A stretch of 64,000 nt of DNA, taken from contig NC_077229.1 of the NCBI RefSeq assembly GCF_027887165.1, positions 345,383,380-345,447,379 of the forward strand, in the 5' to 3' direction. The notes under the pieces are model-generated. The model was given only the letters and a program-made list of their open reading frames with translations. It made no database searches and was not told the DNA's origin. Every line of letters begins with the position of its first letter. Position 1 is the stretch's first letter. Of this stretch, positions 1 through 10,088 are shown piece by piece. The DNA comes from Monodelphis domestica (Eukaryota; Chordata; Mammalia; Didelphimorphia; Didelphidae). Made by a program: the position numbers and the translations under genes.

Positions 1-601
1 TTCCAAGGCCATCAATTCCATTGGGCTACCTGAACAGAAGGACAGAAAGCCCAGTGATACCTTTTTCAACACAGTATTTTCAATAAAATGGTGGAATGGA
101 ATAGGGTTGAGGGAGAAAAACAGTGGACAATTCAATTGAGATTCTGAAGCTTCATGAGTCTGTCCCAGGTCTAGTCTATGGTGGTTCCTGTCAGCATCTC
201 CCCATACTGAGTAATGGGTAAGTCAGCTCTTGATTTCTACCCTGTAAGTGGAAAACAGCATGATAAACTGCTCATGTGAGCCTGCAGGACAAGGAGGATT
301 GTTCTGTGTAATGTTTACTCCTTCCTCAATTCTTACTCAGACAGGGCTACAAGACCAGCCACATGAACCAACAGGAACTAGAAGAAATCTGATTTCCTGT
401 TTCAATCCAGGCTATGCTATTTTGGGGAAAAAAAAATCACAAAGCATTAATATTCACCAATATATAGGCCAGCCATCCAACAAACCTCAAATACCTCCAA
501 AATACCCCAGTCCTCCAAGCCCACACCGGATGGTAGAGTTTTTAAGACACTTCTGATTGCTCAGACAAAAGCAGATGGGCCCATTACTTGTAAATTTTAT
601 A

Positions 602-607
602 TTTATT
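602..607 (-). terminator. candidate poly(A) signal AATAAA for PHLPP1
   Basis: The plus strand reads TTTATT, so the minus strand reads AATAAA, about 1.0 kb past the stop codon. An ATTAAA variant sits just upstream at 646-651. Position and sequence suit a cleavage signal, but without transcript ends this is inference. Confidence 0.35.
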
Positions 608-1026
608 ATAACAAAAATTATGACATGGTCATTTGTGCATTCTGCTTTAATATAACTCTTGGTATGTAAATGATCTAATTGAGCTCTATACAATCATGCT
701 GGTTGTGGCAGCAATAAGGAACACAAATTAAAAATGTCTGAAAAAGTAGGTATTTGAGGGAAGGAAGAGAAGGAGGGGGAAAAAAATCAGAGGCCCACTG
801 GACATGGGTTGTTGTTCAATGGTCTTAAGAATCACCTTATTTGTAGACAGCTGGTCTGGCCACTTGGGCTCACCACAAAAAGAGTGTGAACCAAGAGAGA
901 ACTGGAGAGCCAGGTATAAATAAGGTAGGAGTTGGGGAAGAGAGGAGAACACAAAGTCAGTTATTCAGGCTGTGTCCTTATGCTGAGACTACAAAACATT
1001 TTAAGCATCACTATACAACACTGAGC

Positions 1027-1034
1027 TATTTACA
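1027..1034 (-). promoter_or_regulatory. candidate Pumilio response element in the PHLPP1 3' UTR
   Basis: The minus strand reads TGTAAATA, matching the UGUANAUA consensus bound by PUM1/PUM2, which usually reduce mRNA stability or translation. An 8-base match can arise by chance, so function is inferred from sequence and location only. Confidence 0.25.
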
Positions 1035-1629
1035 ATAATAATTTCCCAATCAACTGTTCTCTCAGAGAAAATTAGTGAATCTCAGTGACTTTAGTCACCT
1101 GACAGAGTAAAGCAACTCCTAGGAGTTAGTCTCCATATTCTACAAATGTCTATCATTTTCAAGACCAAAAAAAAAAAGTCTTCCCCCCACCCCCAAAGAA
1201 ATACAGTATTACAATATTACTGAATCATTGAGCACTGGCAGTCTGCCCTGTCTTCCAAACAAACAAACAACAACAAAAAAGCCATTTTTAAAAAATATTA
1301 CATCATCATTATGTTTCTCTGCAATATATTAAACCTTTTGTTCTTTGTCTTTACACTTCTGACATTTTAGGGGAGCGGGGAGAGGAAGAGTTAACCAATT
1401 AAAATCATATTGGTAAAGTGTCACTAGAAGAAACATGGTGATTATTAAAAAATAGCAAAGGAGAGAGCCTACGGATTAGCTGCAAAGGCAAACAGGGAGT
1501 CGGGGAGAGAGGAAGGGAGGAGAGAGTGGAGTAGAACCCCTGGTTTAATGTGAGCCTGGGAGACTCTTGCAATTCAGTCTTTTCTGGTTAGTTTATTATT
1601 ATTATTTTTTTAACAGTACTTGCACTGGG

Positions 1630-1681
1630 TCATAGTGGTGTATCATAATAGTCTGGCAGCTGGTCCATCTGATACTGCCTG

Positions 1682-1767
<86 letters not shown>

Positions 1768-2871
1768 CTGCTGCTGGTGCTGCTGCTGTTGCTGTTGCTG
1801 CTGCTGCTCCTGGTGGTGCTTCATGATTTCTTTGACCTCCTCTTCCAGCTCCGGCGGGATGATGAACTGGTCGTCGGGGTCGGGCTGGGCCGGGGCGGCA
1901 AAGTAGCCGCCCGTCTTGCGGAGGGGCGCGTCGGCAGCCACCTCGATCACGTTGTGGCTCCGCTCCTGGGGCGCCACGGAGCCGTTGCCCCTCCTGCGCC
2001 CGATGGTCCCGGTGGCGGAGAAGTCGGGCTTCCTGGGCGGGCCCGCCTCGTCCTCGTTGGCACTGATCACGATGCCCTCGTCGCTGGCCTCGGCCGGCAC
2101 CTGGAGCGGCTGCTGCCGCTGCCTCTCTTTCTCCTTGGCCTGGCCACAGTGAATGTCCACCTCCACCTCCACCCTGCTGCCATTGGTGAAGACGCCCTCA
2201 ATGGGCTCCTCGTCGTCACTGTCGAGGCCGTTGTCGGAGAAGGCACTGGAGAAGGTGGCGCTGGAGAGCTGGCGCTGGAAGGCGCTCGACAGGCACACGG
2301 GGTGCAGCATGCAGCGCTGCTCGCCGGGGTAGCCGGGGCCGCTCTCGCTCAGCGTCCCCGGCGGGGGCTCGTCCGAGGCTGTGGAGCCCACCTCGCTGCT
2401 CATCTCGGACGTGGAGATCTCGCTGCTGATCTCGGAGGCCATGCCGCTGCTGGACGAGGGCACCCCGAGCCCGTCGGGGGGCCGGTCCTTGATCACCACA
2501 TTGACGGAAGGAGGGAAGATGCCGGGGCTCGGCGGGGGCACGCCGCCGGCCCCCAGCTCGCAGCAGCAGAAGCTGTCCTCGGTGACGTTGAGCTGCACCA
2601 CCACGGCGCTGATGCTGTCGTTGCAGCCGTAGCTCTGGGCCAGGGTGCACAGCTTCTTGGCCGCGGCCAGGGCGTCCGGCACGTTCCGCACAGCCTCCAC
2701 CGCCTCTTCAATGGACAGGCTGTCCCACAGCCCTTTGCTGCCCAAGATGAAGAACTCGTCCTGCGGGGTCAGCGTCACCGACTGCACGTGGGGACGGGGA
2801 ACCACGCTGGGGTGAAGAAAGGTGTAGCCCAAAATCCGGGTGGACTCGGTCACTCCATTCACCTTGCCGTC
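1630..2871 (-). CDS. PHLPP1: PHLPP1 terminal coding exon: end of PP2C domain, acidic tail, polyQ, PDZ ligand
   Basis: PHLPP1 removes the hydrophobic-motif phosphate from AKT, PKC and S6K at membranes and in the cytosol. This exon encodes residues 426-838. The acceptor is CCACAG then GAC, phase 0, and the exon ends with TGA. It opens with DGKVNGVTESTRILGY and carries the PP2C motif GSKGLWD (469-475) and CNDSIS with Asp510. By family comparison Asp475 and Asp510 are metal ligands. A Ser/Glu/Thr-rich tail follows (SSSSGMASEISSE). Near the C terminus a glutamine tract, broken by single His residues, includes 26 uninterrupted Gln (796-821). The protein ends QLPDYYDTPL; the last four residues match the PDZ ligand that binds NHERF1 in human PHLPP1. 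The exon is far richer in GC and CpG than its introns. The extended polyQ replaces a short Gln and Pro-rich segment that I recall in human. Confidence 0.97.
1681..1809 (-). repeat. CAG/CAC/CAA trinucleotide tract encoding polyglutamine in PHLPP1
   Basis: On the coding strand the tract is nine Gln codons (two of them CAA), CAC, four CAG, CAC, then a pure run of 26 CAG (plus-strand CTG, 1684-1761) ended by CAC. It encodes Q9-H-Q4-H-Q26-H. The longest pure run is at the 3' side, as in expansion-prone disease loci, and CAA interruptions remain only at the 5' side. It lies 17 codons before the C-terminal residue. Confidence 0.97.
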
Positions 2872-5380
2872 CTGTGGGAGAGAGGAAGGGCAGAGTGAGG
2901 AGCCATTCCCACGGCAGTCACTTATCCCTCTCAGCACCGCCTCAGAGAAGCGACCACCACCCACGGGAGCAGGGGGAGCCAAGGCAGCACGAACCCCTCA
3001 TACCGGGGAGGACAGGAAGGGAGGGAGATCTGCTTAGGGAGTCACTGCCTCAGAGGAGAATGGCCCTGAACACCCAGAGACCCGAGGAGGGCCAAGAGGA
3101 GCCTAACGTCATGCACACAAGCAGGGGTGCTCGAAGAGGATGCACCTCCCGTAGAATTGTGAACAGCCACCAAAACCTCTGGCATTCTGAGAGAGGGAAT
3201 TCTCTCCAAAGCAAGCCACTCTTCTCTCCAAACTCAGGGCTGGCATGTCAAAACAGAGAATGCCAACGTGTATGCCTGTCCGCTGGGCTGGGGCAAACAA
3301 AGTGCTTTCATGTGCCCTAAAAGTGACTTACGTCTTTGAGGAAGTCCTTCATGGGTCAGTGACAGGGGGAGACACCTCTATACGTTCACACCTTGAAATG
3401 AGTACGTTCTGTCTTTTTAAAAATGCTTCTTTTTTCAACTGCAGGAAGAATTGCATTTCCCCCTCCCCACTTTTAAAAGCTTTGTCTCTTTAGAGGGACT
3501 CCTGATCCAGCCTGTCTCTAAGACACCGAATTCCTTGGCTCCCACAGGTAAGAGGCAGGCCCTGCTTTAAGCCCTTTCATTTCCAGATCTGGCCCCATTC
3601 GGACCGGTGCATCAAGCAAGGCTAAACCCCTCTGGGTCTTGTAGTAGGATAAGGTCGGCAGCAATTTAAGGAGGAAGGCAGCGCCAATGTCTTCCTTGAA
3701 GAAACTTCTCCACCTGAAGCCTCTGCCTCTTGTTCAGCACCAACTCCTTCCATACTCAAGATCAAATACTAAACAGACATCTGTTGTCTCATCCGTTCAG
3801 TTCTCTCCAATAAGCAGATCATAACTACCCAGGGCCACTCTTGTTTGGCCCATGACTTACTACAATTGGTCTATCCAGTGTGCCGGGGGCCCTTCTCGAT
3901 TTTAGGGATCGATAAATAGCTATTAAGGGCCTACTATGTGTCAGGCACTGGGCTAAGTATTGGGGATACAAAGGGGCAGTAATGATTATAAGAGAGCTTG
4001 GCCCTGGTGTTGAGGCTGGTTAGAGATGGTCAAAGGGAGCTAGTCATGAAGGAGAAGGGGTGTTGAAAGGTGGGAGGCCTGGTACTCCTCTTAGGTAGTG
4101 CTTTCAAGGGGTGCTACTCAGGAAATTGGGGTTCCCTTGTTGTGTGAAGGTGATGGTAAGATGGAGGAAGGTCTCTCCTCTCAGGTGATATAAGAGGTAC
4201 CCCAGATTTCCCTAGCACGAGGATGTTATAGAGACAAACCTCCCCGAGTCTTTTGACTTAGGAGGGGAGGGGTCTTTATTAGTACTCTGTTATGGCAGAT
4301 CTAGACACAACAGATTCCCTTCCCCTTAGCTCCTAGCAATAAGCCACAAGAAATATATGACTGCTGCTGCATGTAGAAAGATTTTATGAACAATGACTTT
4401 AAGGAGTATAGGGAGGTTGGAATGAGGGAGTCGGGGTCCCTGACTTGTCCCCCTAAAAAAGGTCTGTCACTCAAGCAGCTATCCAGCCAACTTAATTCTC
4501 TAAAACTATAATATTACAGGGCTAAAGAATAGTCAGAGCAGGAGCAAAGGGCAAAGGGAGAGAACCGGGCTCTTGGGCAGAGTCCAAGGACCCTTCTGGG
4601 TCTGAAGAGTCTCACACTCTATTGAGATGATCCTTGAGGTGTTCAGTCTTTGCTGTCAATCACCCTTCTTTCACTGTTCAATCTTTACCCTTTTTGCAAC
4701 CTGCCCTTACAGGGCAAAGGCAGTCCCTGCCCACAGGGAGCTTACGACCTAATGGGATAAACAGGAAATAATAAAGGGAAGGCCCAGGAATGAAGAAGAG
4801 TTGAAAAAGACTTCCTGTAAAAGATGCCACTGAAAGGTACCCTTGGAGCATTCTAGCTGGCACCCCACACTCCTGCCCCAGTCTCTCTGGCAGAACTCCC
4901 TGATGATGTCCTTTACTCCCACTCTTCTTCAGAGTTCCTCACCACAGCCTGCTCCCACCGACACGCCTTTCCATTGTCCTCTGGGTGAGGCTAACCTTTA
5001 GCTCTTTTAGGCAGTGGTGTTCCAAGTCTGGAGGCTGTGCAACATCACTGGTAAAAGGTTTGTATCGAAACACTGGATCTTTGATGTTATGGGGCAGTGA
5101 AAGTGCTTTACAATCTTATGAAAGCGATTTGCCTCTTCTCCTTTCCAACTTTCAGCCTGGTACACTGTCCATCTGTATTATATTATTTATTCCACACATA
5201 CATATTCTGTTGGAAGAGTTCCTAGGATGTTAATCAGATACATGATGAAATGTGGGCAACACAGATATTTTTTATTCATTTTGTGTTGCCAGTAGGAATA
5301 GACAGGTTAAATTTCTTTGAGTGATTATGGATTTATTTGAGGCGGTTCTGTGATATCTTGGAGCTTGATGTTATTAGATG

Positions 5381-5516
5381 AATCTGGTCTCAGACAGTGC
5401 CTAGCTGTGTGACCCCAGGCAAGTCACAACCCCAATTGCCTAACCCTTAGTGCTCTTCTGCCTTGGAACCAATATTTAATATTGATTCCAAGATGGAAGG
5501 TAAGGATTTAAAAAAC
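5381..5516 (+). mobile_element. marsupial tRNA-headed SINE, 5'-truncated
   Basis: It contains the diagnostic SINE middle and end: GTCTCAGACAGTGCCTAGC, then GTGTGACCCCAGGCAAGTCA, then TGCCTTGGAACCAATA, then AAGGTAAGGATTTAAAAA. The GGGGCAGCTAGGTGGC head is missing. The family is the same as the copies at 13644, 41103 and 43631. Confidence 0.8.
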
Positions 5517-6069
5517 ATTTTTTTGCAATGCTTTACTTTGTGGATGAAATTATTATCCTTGGTTTAGTTTTATTTCTATTGTTCATTTCCCATTTTTATT
5601 GGCAATAGATTACTTAAACAATTTATCTTCTTAGTTTTACACTATATCCTTTTCTCATGACTATTCTTTCCTTTTGTTTATTATAAATTCTGATCCTAGC
5701 TTCTTCTGCACAGGCAGCTAACTCCCACATCTATAATAAGTCTTTTCCTATCTGTTAAAAACATAGACTATTTAATTCTTTGTGACATTATTTGGTATTT
5801 TCCATTTCCAGTCCCTAACAATTTTCTTTAAGTGTTCATGATGAGACTTCTGTGCAATCTTTGGTCTCTCATTTCTTTCTTCTGAATCATATGAATTATT
5901 CTCTACTTTCTTAAAGAATTCTTCCCATTCTTATATATATATTTTTCCTTTTCATTGAAGTCACCAAGTGGCAGAGTATATACTGATTTAATTTCATCAG
6001 GGAATTTCTCTACCACTTCATACTCGGCATCTCATGTTGATGTGTAAATGGCAATTATTTTTATGGTAG

Positions 6070-7440
6070 TATTAATTTTTAAAATATATTTTATTGATTT
6101 AAATATATTTCCCAGTTACATATATTTTTTTAATTCTTAAAATTTTTTTTGAATTCCAAATTCTTTCCCTCTCTCCTGCCCCAAGCAATTTTATATCAAT
6201 TACACATGTAAAATCATGCAAAATATATATTAATATTAGCCATGTTGCAGAAGAAAACAGACCAAGAAAAGTAGAAAAATAAAAAGCTTTTTAAAGTATG
6301 CTTCAATCCGCTTTTGGTGTTCATCAGTTCTCTCTCTGGAAGTAGATGGTATTTTTCATCACAGGTCCTTTGGAATTCAGAATTCCAAAGTCTTTCACAG
6401 ATGACCATTCTTAAAATATTGCTTTTATTGTATACAATGTCCTCCTGGTTCGGCTCACTTCATTTTGTTATCAGTTGAGGTAAGTCTTCTCAGTTTTTTC
6501 TGAAAGCATCTTGTTCCTCATTTCTTATAGCATAATAGTATTCCATCACAATCATATACCATAACCTGTTCAGCTATTCCCCAATTCATGGGCATTTCCT
6601 TGATTCCCAATTGTTTGCTACCACAAAAAGAGCTTTTCTATAACTATAACTAGTTACAAAAATAGATAACTTTTCCTTTTTCTTTGCTCCCTTGGGGATA
6701 CAGATCTAGAAGTAGTAATCCTGGGTCAATGATTTATAGCCCTTTGGCATTGTTCCAAAATTGTTTTCCAAAATGGTTGGATCAGTTTATAACTCCATCA
6801 ACAATGCATCAGTGCCCTTACTTTCCCCACATCTCCTCCAACATTTGTCATTTTCTTTTTCTGCCAGGTTAATCACTGTAATAGGTATGAAGTGGTATCT
6901 CAGTGCTATTTTAATTTGCATTTCTCTAATCATTAGTGATTTAGGATATTTTTCATGACTAAAAATGGCTTTGATTTCTTCTTCTGAAAAGTGCCTGTTC
7001 ATATCTTTTGACCATTTGTCAAATGGGGAATGACTCATATTCTTATAAATTTGGCTTAGTACTTAAGTGTTTGAGACATGAAACTTTTATCAAAGAAACT
7101 TGCTATAAACTTTCCTCCCGTTTTCCTATTTTCCTTTTATCTTGGGAAGTATTTCTTTTGTTTGTACAAATGCTTTTTAATTTCATGTAATCAAAATGAT
7201 CCATTTTACTTTACATGATCCTATCTTATTTGGTCAAAACCTCTTCCCTTATCCACAGATCTGACATGTACATTTTCCCATGATTCCCTAATTTACTTAT
7301 ATTACCCATTATGTCTAAATCATTTATCCAGTATGATCTTATTTTGGTGTACAATGTAAGATGTTGGTCTATGCCTAATTTCTTCCATAATACTTTCCAG
7401 TATCATTCTAGTCTTTTCTACAAATGCTTGTCATTAATAT
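6070..7440 (-). mobile_element. 5'-truncated L1 LINE, antisense on the plus strand
   Basis: Read on the minus strand, this follows the order of the 3' part of L1: decayed ORF2 with a readable C-terminal piece (6787-7038), then an AT-rich 3' UTR down to about 6070. On the plus strand it shows familiar antisense L1 phrases such as TGCATTTCTCTAATCATTAG and a CATGGGCATTTCCTTGATT stretch. Frameshifts and stops make it inactive. The 5' boundary near 7440 is approximate. Confidence 0.8.
6787..7038 (-). pseudogene. L1 ORF2 C-terminal remnant
   Basis: The open 83-codon stretch contains NRHFSEEEIKAIF, REMQIKIALRYHFIPITV and NDKCWRRCGE. These match the conserved region of mammalian L1 ORF2p downstream of the reverse transcriptase (typical pattern: NRHFS...REMQIK...RYH...CWRGCGE). 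It is a fragment of a dead retrotransposon, not a host gene. Confidence 0.85.
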
Positions 7441-7617
7441 AGCAATACATGATGGTCAAAGGTCTCATAAAATAATATTTCTTATAGTAGTGGGACATAC
7501 AGTAAAAATTTTGTCAACTTCCTTTCTTTGCCTTTCTAAGGAATATTATCTTTCTGTTTAGTTACACCTTCCACCTCTCTTAAATTTTAAATATAGCAAG
7601 AATGTCAAGATGCTCAA

Positions 7618-7860
7618 TGCAGCTAAGGGGTGCAGAGGATAGAACCTTAGGCCTGTAGTCAGAAAAATCTGAGATCAACTCTGGCCTCAGACACTTGTTA
7701 GCTCAGTGACCCTGGGCAAGTCACTTAAACCTGTTTGTCTCAGTTTCCTCATCTGTAAAATGAGCTGGAGAAGGAAATGGTAAATCACTCCAAGGGTCTT
7801 TGCCAAGAAAACCTCAAATGGAGTCATAAAGGGACAGACATGACTGAAGGCAAAAATGCA
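7618..7860 (+). mobile_element. marsupial SINE (MAR1/WSINE-like)
   Basis: A near full-length copy with a divergent head, the CCTCAGACACTTGTTAGCT and GACCCTGGGCAAGTCACTTA core, CAGTTTCCTCATCTGTAAAA, and a 3' part that ends GACAGACATGACTGAAGGC. That 3' end differs from the copies ending AAGGTAAGGGTTT, so at least two related subfamilies are present in the window. Confidence 0.8.
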
Positions 7861-8180
7861 ACACGCTCACTCACTGGTCAGGGGATAACAATCTCACAAT
7901 TACAGTACCATCAGCCAAATTAGTTCATTGATGATCTAAAAACTGTGATTCTTGGTACTCTCTGTCCCACTTTCCCACCAAGCTGCTACTATCACTGCAA
8001 AACAGGACCAAGGGCCATTTTTCACTTTTGTTTCTTGGGTTGCTGTATTCAAAATGTTTTATCATTAAGCCTTCTTCTTCAGCTAATGATTTTGGCTATT
8101 TGCTTTTGTATGATATACAAGTGGCAGATTTTCATCTAAATTACAAACTTTGACTTCAATAGATGTTTCTATACAGAAAG

Positions 8181-8467
8181 AATATAATTTTATTAAAGAA
8201 AAGGAGTTATATAGAGTCATGTACAAAATTGCCATGATTAACTCTAAAATGGAATAACTTTTACTTCCTTAGTAGCCCCTTGGAAGCATCCTATCTTCTA
8301 GTATAATTTTATTAAAGAAAATATTTTATTAAATATAAATTAAATATAATTTTATTAAAGAAAAGGAGTTATATAGAGTTATGTACAAAATTGCCATGAT
8401 TAACTCTAAAACGGAATAACTTTTACTTCCTTAGTAGCCCCTTGGAAGCATCCTATCTTCTAGTATA
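8181..8467. repeat. local direct duplication (two ~125-bp copies)
   Basis: Copy 1 is 8181-8306 and copy 2 is 8343-8467. By eye they differ at only two positions (GAGTCATG versus GAGTTATG, and AAAATGG versus AAAACGG). The 36-bp spacer is itself built from ATTTTATTAAAGAAAA-like pieces. This is a young segmental duplication with a 162-bp offset. Confidence 0.95.
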
Positions 8468-8490
8468 CATCTCCTTCCTTTCTTATTTTT

Positions 8491-8669
8491 TTTTAAACCC
8501 TTACCTTCAGTCTTAGTATCAGTTCTCAGTGGAGTGGCAAGATCTAGGCAATGGGGTGAAGTAACTTGGCCACGGTCACACAACTAGGCAGTGTCTGGGG
8601 TCATATTTGAAACCAGGTCTTCCCAACTCGAGGCCTGGCCCTCTATCCACCATGCTGCCTAGCTGCCCT
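8491..8669 (-). mobile_element. marsupial tRNA-headed SINE, reverse orientation
   Basis: The plus strand starts TTTTAAACCCTTACCTTCAG and ends CTGCCTAGCTGCCC, which is the reverse complement of the family tail and head. The copy is close to full length. Confidence 0.85.
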
Positions 8670-9859
8670 ACCTGTCTCTATTTCTTTTAAAGGTTCACAT
8701 TAGGGGCAAACCTTCCTGGGTACCAAGTGGAGTACCACCTCATGAACCTATTATATTTTGTGCTACCAGACACGATGGAAGGAGACAATTTTCTATGCTT
8801 TTGCCAGTATAGGGCTCAGTGAAATCCCACACCTACTTTGTTTAAAATTGATATATTTTTTAAAATACTCAGAAATGGGGCAAGGGAGAAAGGAATTCTT
8901 TTAAAGAACCAAGGACAAATTTCTTTAGGGTTTTAAAGTAGGAAAAGTCTAATTCCCAAGTCATTCCTTGTATCTTTTTTCTCCTTAAACTATACATTCA
9001 CTTGTATCAGCTCCTTAATATATAAAAACTGCCCAGAGCACCCACCTTCCTGCTGTCATCATAGAAAGAAGACAAAAATTTAACCCTATACTAGAACTTG
9101 ACAATTAACACAATGTGCTATAGGGTGGAATTCAGTAGAAGACAGTTCGGTCATAGAGTTCAGCTAAAGTATTTTAATGAAATGATACAACTATTAAAGA
9201 TGCGATAAATCTGTCACACCTATGCTAGAGACCTAAGAACATAATTATATCAAAGTTTCAACACAATTTTATGAACAGGCAAGAAGAAAGACTGGAAAAT
9301 CTCCTGAGGCTACAATATGACCTCTCATTACTGAGCAACCAAATGTAAGCAAAGAAATGGCAAACAATTGAGAGCCGAGGCTTTCTAGGATACCAGGTTC
9401 CCTCAATATGACCAAGAAAAGAAAACAAAGAGCTGATGTTTGATACAGTGCTTGAAGGGCTTGCAAAGTGTCTTCTCTCATTCACCTTAATGACCTAAGA
9501 ACCCCAACCAGAACAACCATAGGAAGAAGCTCGTAGGTTGTACACGGCCCCTTTACAAATATGATCTCATTTGATCTTGAGGGAGGTATAGGTATCCTCT
9601 TTTGGGGATGAGGAAATGGAGACAAATGGCACTCAGGTCTTCCTGACTCCCTGGCCCATGACACCATGAGTCTGTGAGGGGGGCCGTCATTGCCCCCACG
9701 GCCTAAAGGTATCCCTGCATCTCTCTGAGAGCACTCGGAGGCAGGCACTGGGGCAGTACGGCCTCTGTTATCCCCGGGGGGGTTGGCGGTCTCTGGGAAA
9801 GCGCAGTGGGCATTAGGGGCGCCCTCCTCCCTCCCAGCACAGGGGAAGCTGATCCTCAC

Positions 9860-10088
9860 CTCGGTGATGATGGCTTTGTGCTGCTTGATTCTCTTCAGCT
9901 CCTCCTCGCAGCTCATGATGTATGACTTCGACAGAGGCAGAGGCTTCCCATTCCGGCACAGAACTGTTTGGCACTTGCCCACGTTCGCAGAGGTCAGGGT
10001 AAAATATCCTCCTGGGTCCATAGGATCATGTTTTATATGGCACAGGACGGCAGAGCCTCCAAGTTTTTGCCCAGCAGTTCCCAGTTTC
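9860..10088 (-). CDS. PHLPP1: PHLPP1 exon: PP2C domain core
   Basis: A 229-nt exon. The acceptor is TTCTAG then G, which completes an Arg codon split AG|G (residue 349). The donor is GAG|gtgagg, phase 0. It encodes residues 350-425, from [11 protein letters not shown] through [20 protein letters not shown] and [19 protein letters not shown] to [12 protein letters not shown]. In PP2C phosphatases this part forms central strands of the beta sandwich, including the GXXAXVL- and ANVG-type segments seen here as GGSAVLC and ANVGKC. It joins in frame to the terminal exon beginning DGKVNG. Confidence 0.97.

Larger units (their letters stand above)
1..1629 (-). other. PHLPP1: PHLPP1 3' UTR and downstream flank
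   Basis: This is the stretch after the PHLPP1 stop codon (TGA, plus-strand 1630-1632), read on the minus strand. No second gene is seen. Minus-strand poly(A)-signal candidates are AATAAA at 602-607 and ATTAAA at 646-651, which would give a UTR of about 1.0 kb. A further AATAAA at 1592-1597 is only about 35 bases past the stop and is less likely to be used. A Pumilio-type element (TGTAAATA) lies at 1027-1034. The UTR end is not proven, so the lowest few hundred bases may be intergenic. Confidence 0.7.
2872..9859 (-). other. PHLPP1: PHLPP1 intron before the terminal exon
   Basis: This intron is about 7.0 kb and phase 0. The donor is GAG|gtgagg at its high-coordinate end and the acceptor is ccacag at its low-coordinate end. 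From low to high it holds unique sequence to about 3900, L2/MIR-like fragments near 3905-4010 and 4680-4780, a SINE fragment (5381-5516), AT-rich sequence of uncertain origin (5520-6060), an antisense L1 (6070-7440), a SINE (7618-7860), a 126-bp direct duplication (8181-8467), a reverse SINE (8491-8669) and a MIR-like piece near 9555-9640. I see no other exon. Confidence 0.85.

Noticed and set aside
248..556. 102-codon plus-strand ORF opposite the PHLPP1 3' UTR/flank
   Set aside because: No recognisable domain, no conserved motifs and no promoter; likely chance.
1620..1826. Short plus-strand ORF encoding a poly-alanine run
   Set aside because: Another frame of the same CTG repeat. Repeat-associated translation is conceivable for expanded tracts but nothing here supports it.
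1681..2898. A 405-codon plus-strand ORF with a poly-leucine start opposite the PHLPP1 terminal exon
   Set aside because: It is the reverse strand of a proven coding exon. The open frame follows from high GC and the CTG repeat; there is no homology, promoter or splice evidence.
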